DNA from: Alphaproteobacteria bacterium
Lineage (GTDB): Bacteria > Pseudomonadota > Alphaproteobacteria > Paracaedibacterales > CAIULA01
DNA: 64,000 nt
NCBI GenBank assembly: GCA_947475175.1
Contig: CANJLN010000004.1
Span: 18,544-82,543 of the forward strand
Direction of reading: 5' to 3'
Program-made: the position numbers and the translations under genes
Notes under the pieces: model-generated
Told to the model about the DNA's origin: nothing
Seen by the model: only the letters and a program-made list of their open reading frames with translations
The model's database searches: none
Shown: positions 16,082 through 25,112 of the stretch, one piece after another
Position numbering within the stretch: position 1 is the stretch's first letter
How the letters are laid out: each line of letters starts with the position of its first letter

Positions 16082-17485
16082 TTGGTGATCAAAGCGTTGA
16101 ACCCTGTTTTTATTTCTGGAAAAGAGGTATTTCCCTTGGTTGAGGGAGGTAAAGGGATTGCTGTCTCTAATGGAGAAAGCTCAGGAGCGTGGGCAGCTGC
16201 CGGAGGTGTAGGTACTTTTTCTGCTGTTAATGCTGATGCACACGATGAAAATGGAGATCTACTTCCCATTGTATATCATGGAAAAACACGCCGAGAGCGT
16301 CATGATGAATTGATCAATTTTTCAATCAAGGGCGGCATTACTCAAGCTCGAATTGCGCACGAAGCATCAAATGGCAACGGTCGCATCCACATGAATGTTC
16401 TGTGGGAAATGGGAGCCGTTGAACCTATTCTTCATGGTGTTTTATCCCAAACAAAAGGTTTGGTGCATGGGGTTACATGCGGCGCTGGGATGCCTTATAA
16501 GCTTGCTGAAATTTGCACCCATTATGGCGTTTATTATTACCCTATCGTTTCTTCAGCACGTGCCTTTAAAATTTTGTGGAAGCGCGCTTACAATAAATTT
16601 TCCGATGGCCTTGGTGGTGTTGTTTATGAAGATCCATGGTTGGCTGGGGGGCATAACGGAATTTCGAATAGCGAAGACCCCTTAAAACCAGAACCACCAT
16701 TGCAACGTGTTATTGATTTAAGATCTGCCATGCGTGAGTGTGGATTAGACAACACGCCCATCTTTATGGCGGGGGGTGTTTGGGCTTTGAGTGAATGGGA
16801 AGACTGGTTGGATAATCCAGCAATTGGGCCTATCTCTTTTCAGTTTGGAACGAGGCCTTTGTTAACGCAAGAAAGCCCCATTTCAGGTGCGTGGAAGAAG
16901 AAACTTTTAACCCTCAAAGAAGGGGATATTTATCTGAATCGTTTCAGCCCGACTGGTTTTTATTCATCTGCTGTTCGAAACGATTTTTTGGGAGATCTTC
17001 ATGGCCGCGCAACCAGACAGGTTGCTTATAGTATTTCTCCGATTGGAGACCATGAGGCTCCTTTCCCAGTTGGTGCACGTGGGCGTTTAGTTTATTTAAC
17101 GCCACATGATAAAGAACATGCTGAAGCCTGGGTCAAAGCCGGTTATATCTCGGCAATGCGGACCCCAGACTCCACCCTCATTTTTGTCACACCAGAAAAA
17201 GAAAATGAAATCCTTCGAGATCAAATTAATTGCATGGGATGTTTATCGGCTTGTATGTTTAGTAACTGGGCACAAAATGATGAAGGGACAACGGGTAAAA
17301 AAGCAGACCCTCGTTCTTTTTGCATTCAAAAAACTTTGCAAGAAATTAGTCATGGTGATGATGTGGACAACGAATTGATGTTCGCAGGGCATCAGGCTTA
17401 CCGCTTTGCAAAAGACCCATTTTACGCCAATGGATTTGTTCCAACAGTGAAGCAGTTGGTGGAACGTCTACAAACTGGATTATAA
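16082..17485 (+). CDS. Nitronate monooxygenase-like FMN enzyme with C-terminal cysteine cluster
   Basis: A 467-residue TIM-barrel flavoprotein related to nitronate monooxygenase/2-nitropropane dioxygenase. Features include GAWAAAGGVGTFSAVNAD near the N-terminus, LVHGVTCGAGMPYK and PIFMAGGVWAL (phosphate-binding loop). Its length exceeds the usual 320-360 residues. The extra C-terminal part carries C384-x2-C387-x3-C391 and C414, suggestive of an Fe-S or zinc site. The substrate is unknown. The start is either TTG 16082 or GTG 16085, both following AAGGA. A small conserved-looking gene and gltX follow in the same direction. Confidence 0.8.
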   Translation: MVIKALNPVFISGKEVFPLVEGGKGIAVSNGESSGAWAAAGGVGTFSAVNADAHDENGDLLPIVYHGKTRRERHDELINFSIKGGITQARIAHEASNGNGRIHMNVLWEMGAVEPILHGVLSQTKGLVHGVTCGAGMPYKLAEICTHYGVYYYPIVSSARAFKILWKRAYNKFSDGLGGVVYEDPWLAGGHNGISNSEDPLKPEPPLQRVIDLRSAMRECGLDNTPIFMAGGVWALSEWEDWLDNPAIGPISFQFGTRPLLTQESPISGAWKKKLLTLKEGDIYLNRFSPTGFYSSAVRNDFLGDLHGRATRQVAYSISPIGDHEAPFPVGARGRLVYLTPHDKEHAEAWVKAGYISAMRTPDSTLIFVTPEKENEILRDQINCMGCLSACMFSNWAQNDEGTTGKKADPRSFCIQKTLQEISHGDDVDNELMFAGHQAYRFAKDPFYANGFVPTVKQLVERLQTGL

Positions 17486-17501
17486 CTAAGGAGTTTTACT
17501 A

Positions 17502-17768
17502 ATGTCTAATAACCAACCCGTACGACCAGAAGATATTTTAAAAGATGGTGAAGATTTTGTATCAGGAACAACTGCCAGAAAAGGTTCTATTGCCGCGTTT
17601 ATGAGAAACATTGATGTCATCGAAAATTCAGACTTGGAAAAAGAAGTCCATGATGCCGCTATAGAAATTATGCAAGAATTAGCTCCAGTTTTGGTGCAGT
17701 TTAATTTTCATAAGCACCTAACTTTCAAAAATTCCGTTGTGCAAAAAATTCTGATGGATGCCGTTTAG
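17502..17768 (+). CDS. Small conserved-looking hypothetical protein
   Basis: An 88-residue acidic, helical protein (VRPEDILKDGEDFVSGTTARKGSIAAFMRNID), starting at ATG 17502 with AAGGAG upstream. I do not recognise a domain. It lies 16 bases after the flavoprotein and 15 bases before gltX, so it is cotranscribed. The coding frame is supported by the Shine-Dalgarno and by its exact fit between two real genes. Being partnered with the nitronate monooxygenase-like gene is the only hint at function. Confidence 0.7.
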   Translation: MSNNQPVRPEDILKDGEDFVSGTTARKGSIAAFMRNIDVIENSDLEKEVHDAAIEIMQELAPVLVQFNFHKHLTFKNSVVQKILMDAV

Positions 17769-17783
17769 AAGTAAAAGTAATAC

Positions 17784-19172
17784 ATGACCAAACCCATCGT
17801 TCGATTCGCTCCTTCACCCACCGGATATCTTCATATTGGCAGTGCCCGCACAGCTCTTTTCAACTGGTTGTTCGCACGGCATTATCAGGGTAAATTTTTA
17901 TTGCGGATCGAAGACACCGACCGCGCCCGTTCCACAACGGGTGCGGTTGATGCCATTTTTGAAAGCCTTAAATGGCTTGGACTTGATTGGGACGAAGAGC
18001 CTGTTTTTCAATTTTCCAGAGCTGATCGTCATGCAGAAGTAGCCCATCAATTATTGACAGAAGGCAAAGCATACCATTGTTATTGCTCTCCTGACGAATT
18101 AGAGAAAATGCGCGAAGACGCCAGAACAAATGGCCTCCCGCCAAGATACAATGGATTATGGCGCGATCGTGATTCCAAAGAGGCCCCTACAGGTGTTTCT
18201 CCTGTTATCCGCTTTAAAGCACCTCAGACCGGAGAAACAATTGTAGAAGACCATGTTCAAGGGACAGTACGTTTAGATAACTCACAATTGGATGATATGG
18301 TACTCCTTCGAGCTGATGGCACCCCAACCTATATGTTATCTGTCGTTGTTGATGATCATGACATGAACATTACCCATATTATTCGCGGTGACGATCATTT
18401 GAACAATGCATTTCGACAAAAACATCTTTATTTAGCTGCTGGTTGGACTATCCCTGAATTTGCTCACATCCCGCTTATTCATGGTGCGGATGGCGCAAAG
18501 CTATCTAAACGTCATGGTGCACTTGGGGCTGAACAGTACCGTAATATGGGTTTTCTGCCAGAGGCCATGCGCAATTACCTGCTTCGCCTTGGTTGGGGAC
18601 ATGGTGACGAGGAAATCATTCCAACAGAACAGGCCATTAAATGGTTTGATCTACCAGCGATTGGTCGTTCTCCTGCCCGCTTTGATGTTGCTAAGTTAAC
18701 GCATCTGAATGCTCATTATATTCGCCAACGCTCAAACAATGAATTGGTTGATTTGATAACACCAATGCTTCCAGATGATGCATCCATTGAAGGGTTGAAA
18801 CGCATTGAAAAAGGGATGCCCGGATTAAAAGAACGTGCCAAAACCATGATTGAACTTGCTGACAGTTCTTTGCTTTATTTTGGTGTTTTGGAAAAAGATG
18901 AAAAAGCTTTGAAATTCTGCGAACCTAATCATAAAGCTCTGGTTGCCAAAGTTGCTGAGAAATTAAAAGCATTAGAGAATTTTACTCATGACCCCATCGC
19001 TGACACGATTCGTGCTATAGCTGAAGAAAATTCAGTCAAACTTGGTGACATTGCCCAACCTTTACGAGTCGCCATCACAGGTCGCACAATCTCCCCCAGT
19101 CTTTTTGAAGTGATCGAAGTGTTAGGGAAAACTGAAACTCTAAAACGGTTAGAGCAGTTTGCTCAAGAATGA
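17784..19172 (+). CDS. gltX: Glutamyl-tRNA synthetase
   Basis: A class I aminoacyl-tRNA synthetase that charges tRNA-Glu (and, in organisms lacking GlnRS, tRNA-Gln with Glu for later amidation). HIGH-type PTGYLHIGSARTALFNWL lies near the N-terminus and the KMSKS-type KLSKRHG around residue 240. The length of 462 residues is normal. DRARSTTGAVDAIFESLKWLGLDWDE and GDDHLNNAFRQ are also typical. It overlaps tsaD by 4 bases. Many alphaproteobacteria have two GltX paralogues, and this window cannot tell which one this is. Confidence 0.96.
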   Translation: MTKPIVRFAPSPTGYLHIGSARTALFNWLFARHYQGKFLLRIEDTDRARSTTGAVDAIFESLKWLGLDWDEEPVFQFSRADRHAEVAHQLLTEGKAYHCYCSPDELEKMREDARTNGLPPRYNGLWRDRDSKEAPTGVSPVIRFKAPQTGETIVEDHVQGTVRLDNSQLDDMVLLRADGTPTYMLSVVVDDHDMNITHIIRGDDHLNNAFRQKHLYLAAGWTIPEFAHIPLIHGADGAKLSKRHGALGAEQYRNMGFLPEAMRNYLLRLGWGHGDEEIIPTEQAIKWFDLPAIGRSPARFDVAKLTHLNAHYIRQRSNNELVDLITPMLPDDASIEGLKRIEKGMPGLKERAKTMIELADSSLLYFGVLEKDEKALKFCEPNHKALVAKVAEKLKALENFTHDPIADTIRAIAEENSVKLGDIAQPLRVAITGRTISPSLFEVIEVLGKTETLKRLEQFAQE

Positions 19173-20179
19173 AACTTCTTGGTATTGAAACCAGCTGTGA
19201 TGAAACATCAGCTTCTGTTGTGCAAGATTCAACTGACCTAAGTGCCCGTATTTTATCAAATGTTGTATTATCACAAATAGAAGAGCACGAGCCTTATGGA
19301 GGGGTTGTTCCAGAAATAGCCGCTCGCGCTCATTTACATTATCTGCAAAATATTATCAAACAAGCCATCATAGAAGCCAAGACAACCTTAGAAGAACTCG
19401 ATGCTATCGCTGTGACAGGCGGTCCTGGCCTGATTGGTGGCGTATTGGTTGGCGTAATGATGGCAAAAGCTTTGACTATGGCACTTCAGAAACCCTTTAT
19501 TGCAGTCAATCATTTAGAGGGACACGCATTAACACCAAGGCTGAGTCATGATATAAAATTTCCTTATTTATTGCTGTTAGCATCGGGGGGGCATTGTCAG
19601 TTTTTAGAAGTGTTAGGCGTTGGTCAATATAAGCGTCTTGGCACAACCATTGATGATGCCGCCGGAGAAGCCTTTGATAAGGTCGCGAAACTGATGAATA
19701 TTGATTATCCAGGTGGACCCGCAATGGAACGGCTGGCCAAAACGGGGAACCCAGATCGATTTTCTCTCCCCCGTCCGTTAAAAGGTCGTGAGGGTTGTGA
19801 TCTGTCCTTTTCAGGCCTTAAAACGGCGGCACGTGTATTGATCCAAAAGCAAGAGATGTCCACACAAGACACAGCTGACATGTGTGCTAGTTTTCAAAAA
19901 GCTGTCGCTGAATCGTTAGCAGAACGCGCTGAACATGCCATCAAAATGACCTCCTCTGAAATTACTCACTTTGTAGTTTCAGGAGGTGTTGCAGCTAACC
20001 AAACGATTCGGCATTATTTACAAGAAATTGCCACAGCGAATAACTTAGAGTTTATAGCGCCCCCCTTAAAGCTTTGCACAGACAATGCCGCCATGATTGC
20101 CTGGGTTGGTTTAGAAAAGTTTAAATTGGGGCAAATAGATGATCTTTCTTTTGCCCCCAGGCCTAGGTGGCCGCTTTGA
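19169..20179 (+). CDS. tsaD: tRNA N6-threonylcarbamoyladenosine transferase TsaD
   Basis: The ASKHA-fold subunit that, with TsaB and TsaE, transfers threonylcarbamoyl to A37 of ANN-decoding tRNAs. GIETSCDETSAS at the N-terminus, VNHLEGHALTPRL (metal-binding His pair), LASGGHCQF, DDAAGEAFDKVAKL and SGGVAANQTIR are visible over 336 residues. The start overlaps the gltX stop by 4 bases. The usual alphaproteobacterial neighbour hemC is absent, but gpsA follows downstream as expected. Confidence 0.96.
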   Translation: MKLLGIETSCDETSASVVQDSTDLSARILSNVVLSQIEEHEPYGGVVPEIAARAHLHYLQNIIKQAIIEAKTTLEELDAIAVTGGPGLIGGVLVGVMMAKALTMALQKPFIAVNHLEGHALTPRLSHDIKFPYLLLLASGGHCQFLEVLGVGQYKRLGTTIDDAAGEAFDKVAKLMNIDYPGGPAMERLAKTGNPDRFSLPRPLKGREGCDLSFSGLKTAARVLIQKQEMSTQDTADMCASFQKAVAESLAERAEHAIKMTSSEITHFVVSGGVAANQTIRHYLQEIATANNLEFIAPPLKLCTDNAAMIAWVGLEKFKLGQIDDLSFAPRPRWPL

Positions 20180-20243
20180 GTTTTCTTTTGTCTTGCTTCG
20201 AAAAAAGCCTTATTACTTTTATTAAAGAAAGATTTTAGTAAAA

Positions 20244-21260
20244 ATGATGACAACAAATAAACATATTGCCGTCTTAGGGGCTGGCGCTTGGGGAACAGCT
20301 TTGGCTGTGTCTATGTATCAGGCTGGGCATCAGGTGACTTTGATTCCACGTCGACAAGAGCATGCCGAGGAGATCAATAACGTTCGTGAAAATCAGCGTT
20401 ACTTAAAGGGAATTCGCCTCGAACCCTCTGTTAACGTTAGTACGGATCTTTCAATCTTAAAAACGGCTGAAATTTTACTATGGGTTGTTCCTGCTCAACA
20501 CACCAGAGAAATGGCAAAGACTGTGTTGCCGTACTTACCCTTTGATATTCCTATCGTGATATGTTCCAAAGGCATTGATACGCATCTTGAAATCATTGAT
20601 GAGAATTCACTTTTAACTTCGGTTTTGGCTAAAACTTTGCCCAACCCCATGGCCATTCTATCAGGACCCAATTTTGCTATAGAAGTTGCTCAAGGATTGC
20701 CAGCAGCCGCCACACTCGCTGCTTTTTCACGAAAATTAGCCCTTGATCTGGCTTGGACCTTGAGACATCCACGCTTTCGTATCTACGCAAGTGATGATCC
20801 CATTGGTGTTCAAATTGCAGGAGCGACAAAAAACGTTATTGCTATTGCTTGTGGTATCGTTCTTGGCAAAAAGATCGGCAACAATGCGAATGCGGCCTTA
20901 ATCACGCGCGGACTTGCAGAGATCAGACGCTTAGGGATGTCTTTGGGCGGAAAAATTGAAACATTCTTGGGACTTGCTGCTGTTGGAGATTTAACGCTCA
21001 CTTGTTCTAGCCAACAATCGCGCAACATGGCTTTGGGAATGGCACTTGGCAGTGGCCAAAAACTTGAAGAGATTCTGGCAGGTCGTAACACTGTAACAGA
21101 AGGTGTTCATACGGCAGAAGCATTGCATAAATTTGCAATCTCAGAAGAAATCTCTATGCCCATCTGTCAGGCTGTTTATGAGATTTTGTATAAAAAAAGA
21201 GATGTTGAGGACGTCATCAACGCTCTTTTGTCGCGTCAATCGGACTGGGAAGAGTTTTAA
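20244..21260 (+). CDS. gpsA: Glycerol-3-phosphate dehydrogenase [NAD(P)+]
   Basis: The cytoplasmic enzyme that reduces dihydroxyacetone phosphate to sn-glycerol 3-phosphate for phospholipid synthesis. The Rossmann motif GAGAWGTALAV is at the N-terminus. LSGPNFAIEVAQGLPAA, the catalytic-lysine region GATKNVIAIACGI and TEGVHTAEA complete the pattern over 338 residues. The ATG at 20244 has a second in-frame ATG directly after it. It shares one base with the next gene (TAATG), indicating translational coupling. Confidence 0.96.
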   Translation: MMTTNKHIAVLGAGAWGTALAVSMYQAGHQVTLIPRRQEHAEEINNVRENQRYLKGIRLEPSVNVSTDLSILKTAEILLWVVPAQHTREMAKTVLPYLPFDIPIVICSKGIDTHLEIIDENSLLTSVLAKTLPNPMAILSGPNFAIEVAQGLPAAATLAAFSRKLALDLAWTLRHPRFRIYASDDPIGVQIAGATKNVIAIACGIVLGKKIGNNANAALITRGLAEIRRLGMSLGGKIETFLGLAAVGDLTLTCSSQQSRNMALGMALGSGQKLEEILAGRNTVTEGVHTAEALHKFAISEEISMPICQAVYEILYKKRDVEDVINALLSRQSDWEEF

Positions 21261-21664
21261 TGAACTGCTGGCTTATTAAAACGGAACCCTCCACCTGGTC
21301 ATGGGATGATCAAAAGAAAAATAAAACAACCTCCTGGGATGGTGTTCGTAATTACCAAGCTTCCAACAACTTAAAAGCTATGAAAATAGGCGACCTTTGT
21401 TTTTTCTATCATTCAGTAACAGGTAAAAGTATTGTTGGGATTGTTCAGGTTATCAGAACTTATTACCCAGACTCAACAGATGAAACCGGTCGCTTTGGTA
21501 TGGTTGATGTTGGATATGTAAAAGAGCTTGCAAAGCCCGTTAGTTTAGAGACTCTTAAGGCTGATCTAAGGCTATCTAATATGGCTTTGATTCGCCAAAG
21601 CAGATTATCTGTTATGCCAATTTCATCAGAAGAATGGAAAATCATTCTTGAGTACAGTGTATGA
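21260..21664 (+). CDS. EVE domain protein
   Basis: A 134-residue single-domain EVE protein of the PUA-like superfamily, a fold that binds modified bases. The opening NCWLIKTEPSTWSWDD, SWDGVRNYQASNNLKAMKIGDLCFFYHS and IVGIVQVI are characteristic. Stand-alone EVE proteins are common next to housekeeping genes in alphaproteobacteria; their ligand is uncertain. It is coupled by overlap to gpsA (1 base) and to the ligase-like gene (4 bases). Confidence 0.9.
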   Translation: MNCWLIKTEPSTWSWDDQKKNKTTSWDGVRNYQASNNLKAMKIGDLCFFYHSVTGKSIVGIVQVIRTYYPDSTDETGRFGMVDVGYVKELAKPVSLETLKADLRLSNMALIRQSRLSVMPISSEEWKIILEYSV

Positions 21665-22869
21665 GTCAATGCTTATTCGCCAAACATCAACGCACAGTTG
21701 TTTTTGTAATCGCGTTTTTACTCTGTCCTTTGTCCTTTTTCGTTCCACGGTCTGCAACCTGGCTTTTGACAATTGGTGGACTTTTAGGTTTAGTTGTTTG
21801 CAGATCAAGAATTTTTGAAACCGTTAAATCACCTCTTTCCCTGACAATTTTAGCCCTCATTTTATGGGGAGGGCTAAGTACTTTTTGGTCATTAGACCCG
21901 AAAGGCTCTTTGACTCTTTTTAGCAGACTCTTTGGTTCTTACATTCTTGGGATTGGATGGTATTCGCTTTTAAAAACACAGCCACCCAACGATATTAAAG
22001 TCACTCAGTTTTATTTGTTTTTGGGGATCTCGCTTACCTTTGTGTTTTTAACAATGGATCATTTTCTAGGAAATCCATGGCAAGAATTGTGTCTTAAAAC
22101 ATCCGCTAAAGCCTTTGTTCCAATCGCTTTGACATTATCAATAGCAGTCTGGCCAGCAATGTTATGGTTGCATATGAAATATAATAGCTATCTAGCCATT
22201 TTATTTGCTTTATCCACCCTCCTATTTTTGTCATTCGTTGACTGCGACACAGCCCCCTTTGGTTTATTGGCTGGAATTATTATTGGTGGAGTCGCTTATT
22301 TTGCTCCGAAATTAGTCGGTCGCACAGCTCAGTTTTTATCGGTTGTCATCATACTCAGTTTACCTTTTGCTATTCATTCATTTTTATCCGTTGACCGCAT
22401 TCATCAAATCAATACCATTTTTCACAACTTCAGTCACATTCATCGCCTTTATGTGTGGCAAAATGTAAGCGAGAAAATTCAAGAGCATTGGGTTAGAGGA
22501 TACGGTTTGGATACCTCTCGCCATGAAGATTTGGGTGGTGAAAAGAAAACGTGGACAGTCACAACCATTCAAGGTGACGTCGTTCCAATTAACTCAAAAG
22601 CAATCCCCATGCATCCTCATAATGCTCCCCTTCAGTGGTGGTTAGAACTTGGTGTTGTTGGGGCGGCCCTGGGGGCTTTGCTTCATTTTCAATGTTTGTC
22701 TTATTTGTCGCGCTACAAAGGAATCATTGCTTTAACAGGAATGGGGTTGCTTGTCAGTAGCAGTTTCATCGCTTGGATTAATTTAGGATTCTGGCAAAGT
22801 TGGTGGTTGGCCGTATTGTGGATTTTAGGAGGATTGTTTATCTCTTTTCTTCCTGACAGAAAAACCTAA
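21661..22869 (+). CDS. O-antigen ligase/polymerase-like membrane protein (Wzy_C family)
   Basis: A 402-residue protein with about 10-12 hydrophobic helices and the Wzy_C periplasmic loop signature MHPHNAPLQWWLELGVVGAALGALL. HPHN is the conserved His pair region of O-antigen ligases and polymerases. The large loop preceding it (ENIQ-like KIQEHWVRGYGLDTSRH) also fits. It could ligate O-antigen to lipid A core or polymerise another glycan. It is the intact counterpart of the frameshifted gene at 3725-5009, though the two are not close in sequence. Overlap with the EVE gene makes it the last cistron of the unit. Confidence 0.82.
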   Translation: MSQCLFAKHQRTVVFVIAFLLCPLSFFVPRSATWLLTIGGLLGLVVCRSRIFETVKSPLSLTILALILWGGLSTFWSLDPKGSLTLFSRLFGSYILGIGWYSLLKTQPPNDIKVTQFYLFLGISLTFVFLTMDHFLGNPWQELCLKTSAKAFVPIALTLSIAVWPAMLWLHMKYNSYLAILFALSTLLFLSFVDCDTAPFGLLAGIIIGGVAYFAPKLVGRTAQFLSVVIILSLPFAIHSFLSVDRIHQINTIFHNFSHIHRLYVWQNVSEKIQEHWVRGYGLDTSRHEDLGGEKKTWTVTTIQGDVVPINSKAIPMHPHNAPLQWWLELGVVGAALGALLHFQCLSYLSRYKGIIALTGMGLLVSSSFIAWINLGFWQSWWLAVLWILGGLFISFLPDRKT

Positions 22870-22917
22870 AATTAGACTTGCTGTTTTTTCACTTTTCAGC
22901 CAGTATTGGGATCAAAT

Positions 22918-23007
22918 GGATGGGTGGCCGAGCGGTTGAAGGCACCGGTCTTGAAAACCGGCGAGGGTGCAAGCTCTCCGTGGGTTCGAATCCCACCCCA
23001 TCCGCCA
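22918..23007 (+). tRNA. tRNA-Ser (UGA)
   Basis: A 90-nt tRNA with a 7-bp acceptor (GGATGGG/CCCATCC), discriminator G and encoded CCA. The anticodon stem CCGGT/ACCGG carries loop CTTGAAA, giving anticodon UGA. A long variable arm (class II) is present, as needed for serine. It reads UCA (and other UCN by wobble). Confidence 0.96.
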
Positions 23008-23048
23008 TTTTTATAAATTAAGAGCTAAAAGCTCTTTGTTTGTAAGAA

Positions 23049-23777
23049 TTATTTGAACGAAGGAAGCTCCAAACAGGCCCCTTCAATCCTTTCCTGTAAA
23101 GATGTCATAAATTCCTCACGTCTCAGACCAGCTGGGATTTCTTTTAGGAATCTGAGCGTAATCACGCCTGGTTTTTTAATAGGACTGCGGCGCCCCCAAA
23201 AAACACCCGCGTTTAGGGCAACAGGGACAACAGGGACATTTAGATCTCGATATAAAGCTGTAATTCCAGGCTGATAAATACCTGGCTCTCCTGGACGGCC
23301 ACGCGTTCCTTCTGGGAAAATAAGAATACATCTTTTATTGCGGATGGCTTCGCGCCCTTGTCTTAAAAGATCTTTGATAGCCTTGCTACCAGCGTCACGA
23401 TCAATGACAATTGCATTTAGCTTTTTAAGGTACGATCCAAAAAACGGGATATACAGCAATTGTCGTTTGAGGACAATCTGAAAATCCTCTAATAAAATAG
23501 AAAATACAATGGTTTCCCAAGCAGATTGGTGTTTGCAGGCAATAATACAAGGTCCATTTTTTAATGCTTCGTTCAGATCATCTTGCCCTTCAATGGTGTA
23601 GCGTAATCCAACAACTACTTTTAAAAAAATAAGAACAAGCCGTGTCCAGGTACGGAATAACTTGAGAGTAAAGGACCTAGGGAGAAACAGCATCAATGGA
23701 CTGAGCAACAACAAATACACAAAAGTAAATGTGTAGAAAATAAAATCGAAGAGAAGAGATCTAAGTGTTGTTATCAT
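23049..23777 (-). CDS. plsC: 1-acyl-sn-glycerol-3-phosphate acyltransferase (PlsC family)
   Basis: A membrane-anchored acyltransferase that adds the second acyl chain to lysophosphatidic acid. A long N-terminal hydrophobic stretch is followed by the motif CKHQSAWE (the catalytic His with a Glu four residues on, in place of the usual H-x4-D, a known variant), then IPFFGSYLKK, FPEGTRGRPGEPGIYQPG and VPVVPVALNAG. The length of 242 residues is typical. It overlaps the upstream small gene by 17 bases. Confidence 0.9.
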   Translation of the reverse strand: MITTLRSLLFDFIFYTFTFVYLLLLSPLMLFLPRSFTLKLFRTWTRLVLIFLKVVVGLRYTIEGQDDLNEALKNGPCIIACKHQSAWETIVFSILLEDFQIVLKRQLLYIPFFGSYLKKLNAIVIDRDAGSKAIKDLLRQGREAIRNKRCILIFPEGTRGRPGEPGIYQPGITALYRDLNVPVVPVALNAGVFWGRRSPIKKPGVITLRFLKEIPAGLRREEFMTSLQERIEGACLELPSFK

Positions 23778-23979
23778 TTTGTTTTTTAAGAACCGACTTA
23801 AGTTTTTGAAGGGCCAGAGTTTGCATGTCTTTTTGGCTTAAGGTATAGGGAGCAATCGTGCAAACCTCAATGCCTGTTTTTTCATCAATGGCGATAATTT
23901 TTACATTGATCCCAATTTGATGAAAGGCAAAAATACAGCCTTCTTCTGGAGGGTGGGTATTAGGTGAATCACTCATCAT
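23761..23979 (-). CDS. Small DUF6898-like protein
   Basis: A 72-residue protein (FAFHQIGINVKIIAIDEKTGIEVCTIAPYTLSQKDMQTLALQKLKSVL) that resembles the short alphaproteobacterial DUF6898 family, whose members share the pattern of VKV-x-AID-x-TGxEV followed by a helical LALxKL end. The function is unknown. It overlaps plsC and lies 7 bases from the PhzF gene, so the three are one operon. The family call is from memory of the pattern and is tentative. Confidence 0.6.
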   Translation of the reverse strand: MMSDSPNTHPPEEGCIFAFHQIGINVKIIAIDEKTGIEVCTIAPYTLSQKDMQTLALQKLKSVLKKQNDNNT

Positions 23980-23986
23980 TCATTAC

Positions 23987-24784
23987 TTAAAATTTAAAAA
24001 TTCCTTCACAAACTGTAACAGCTTGCCCTGAGAGAGAGACGCGCTCTCCTTCCAAAGCTACCTTTAGGATACCACCTCGTTTTGAAGACTGATAGGCCAG
24101 TAATTCAGTTTTACCTAATAAATCTGACCAAAAAGGGACAAGTCGACAATGAGCAGAGCCACAGACTGGGTCTTCGGGGATTCCTACTTTGGGGGCAAAA
24201 TAACGAGACTCAAAATCATAAGGAGCTTCACCTGGTGCTGTTACAATGATTGCCCGACAATCCATTTCTTCAATTAAAGAAAGATTGGGCGTTAGTGTGC
24301 GTACCTCTTCAGCGTCTCCCAACATAACGAGATAAAGCACATCGTCTTTATAAACAGATTGGGCAATAACATCACCTAAAGCATGATGTAAAATTTCTGG
24401 CATGGGGCAGGGGGTTACGAGGCGAGCAGGGAAGTTAAGTGTTATCCAGCTTTGATCTTTTTGAGCAGTTAAAGGTCCACCCAATGAGTCAAATGTAATC
24501 AAATTAGTCTTTGCTTTACCTTGGTTCCATAAAACGTGAGCAGCAGCCAGAGTGGCATGTCCGCATAAGGGAGCTTCATCTCTTGGGGAAAACCATCTGA
24601 TATGGAAATGCTCAGGAGATTTTTGCACAACGAAAGTCGTTTCAGACCAATTCAGTTCAGCGGCAATTTGTTGCATCATTTCTGTTTTTGGAAATTCTTT
24701 GACAAGGCAAACACCCGCAGGGTTTCCAGCAAAGGGGGTAGAAGTGAACGCATCTACGAGCCAAATTTTAAAGTTTGGGTACAA
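23987..24784 (-). CDS. PhzF-family isomerase/epimerase-like protein
   Basis: A diaminopimelate-epimerase-fold protein of the PhzF/YddE family. VDAFTSTPFAGNPAGVCL, ELNWSETTFV (with the catalytic Glu region), RWFSPRDEAPLCGHATLAAAHVL and EDPVCGSAHCRLVPFW are clear. The substrate of most members outside phenazine synthesis is unknown. The start chosen is TTG 24784, which places the family's opening (IWLVDAF) at the usual distance. The frame is open up to a TTG at 24862, giving 26 extra residues of doubtful value. Confidence 0.85.
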   Translation of the reverse strand: MYPNFKIWLVDAFTSTPFAGNPAGVCLVKEFPKTEMMQQIAAELNWSETTFVVQKSPEHFHIRWFSPRDEAPLCGHATLAAAHVLWNQGKAKTNLITFDSLGGPLTAQKDQSWITLNFPARLVTPCPMPEILHHALGDVIAQSVYKDDVLYLVMLGDAEEVRTLTPNLSLIEEMDCRAIIVTAPGEAPYDFESRYFAPKVGIPEDPVCGSAHCRLVPFWSDLLGKTELLAYQSSKRGGILKVALEGERVSLSGQAVTVCEGIFKF

Positions 24785-24954
24785 CGAAAGAAACCTATTG
24801 AAAATGATATGTTGAATGACAATATAATCTACAACAGAATTAACACAACGATCAGTGGACAATCCACAATTTTTTATTCCCTGTTGATGGGTTCTATGGT
24901 ATAAGATTTAGAAATGCACAAGAGCTCTTAACCAAAAATTAAGGAATATAAAGA

Positions 24955-25089
24955 GTGAGAAGAACATATCAACCTAGTCGAATCGTTAGAAAACGCCGTC
25001 ACGGATTTCGTGCGAGAATGGCAACTGTCGGTGGACGTCGCGTTATTAATGCACGCCGTTCCAAAGGCCGTACAAAATTGTCAGCGTAA
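24955..25089 (+). CDS. rpmH: Large ribosomal subunit protein bL34
   Basis: A 44-residue highly basic protein beginning with a GTG at 24955 ([21 protein letters not shown]) and ending [11 protein letters not shown]. The GTG start follows AAAGAG, and an AAGGAA lies upstream. It precedes rnpA by 23 bases, the arrangement conserved in most bacteria, and opens the rpmH-rnpA-yidD-yidC-engB unit. Confidence 0.96.
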   Translation: MRRTYQPSRIVRKRRHGFRARMATVGGRRVINARRSKGRTKLSA

Positions 25090-25112
25090 GTTTTAATAAG
25101 CTTCTCATATCA

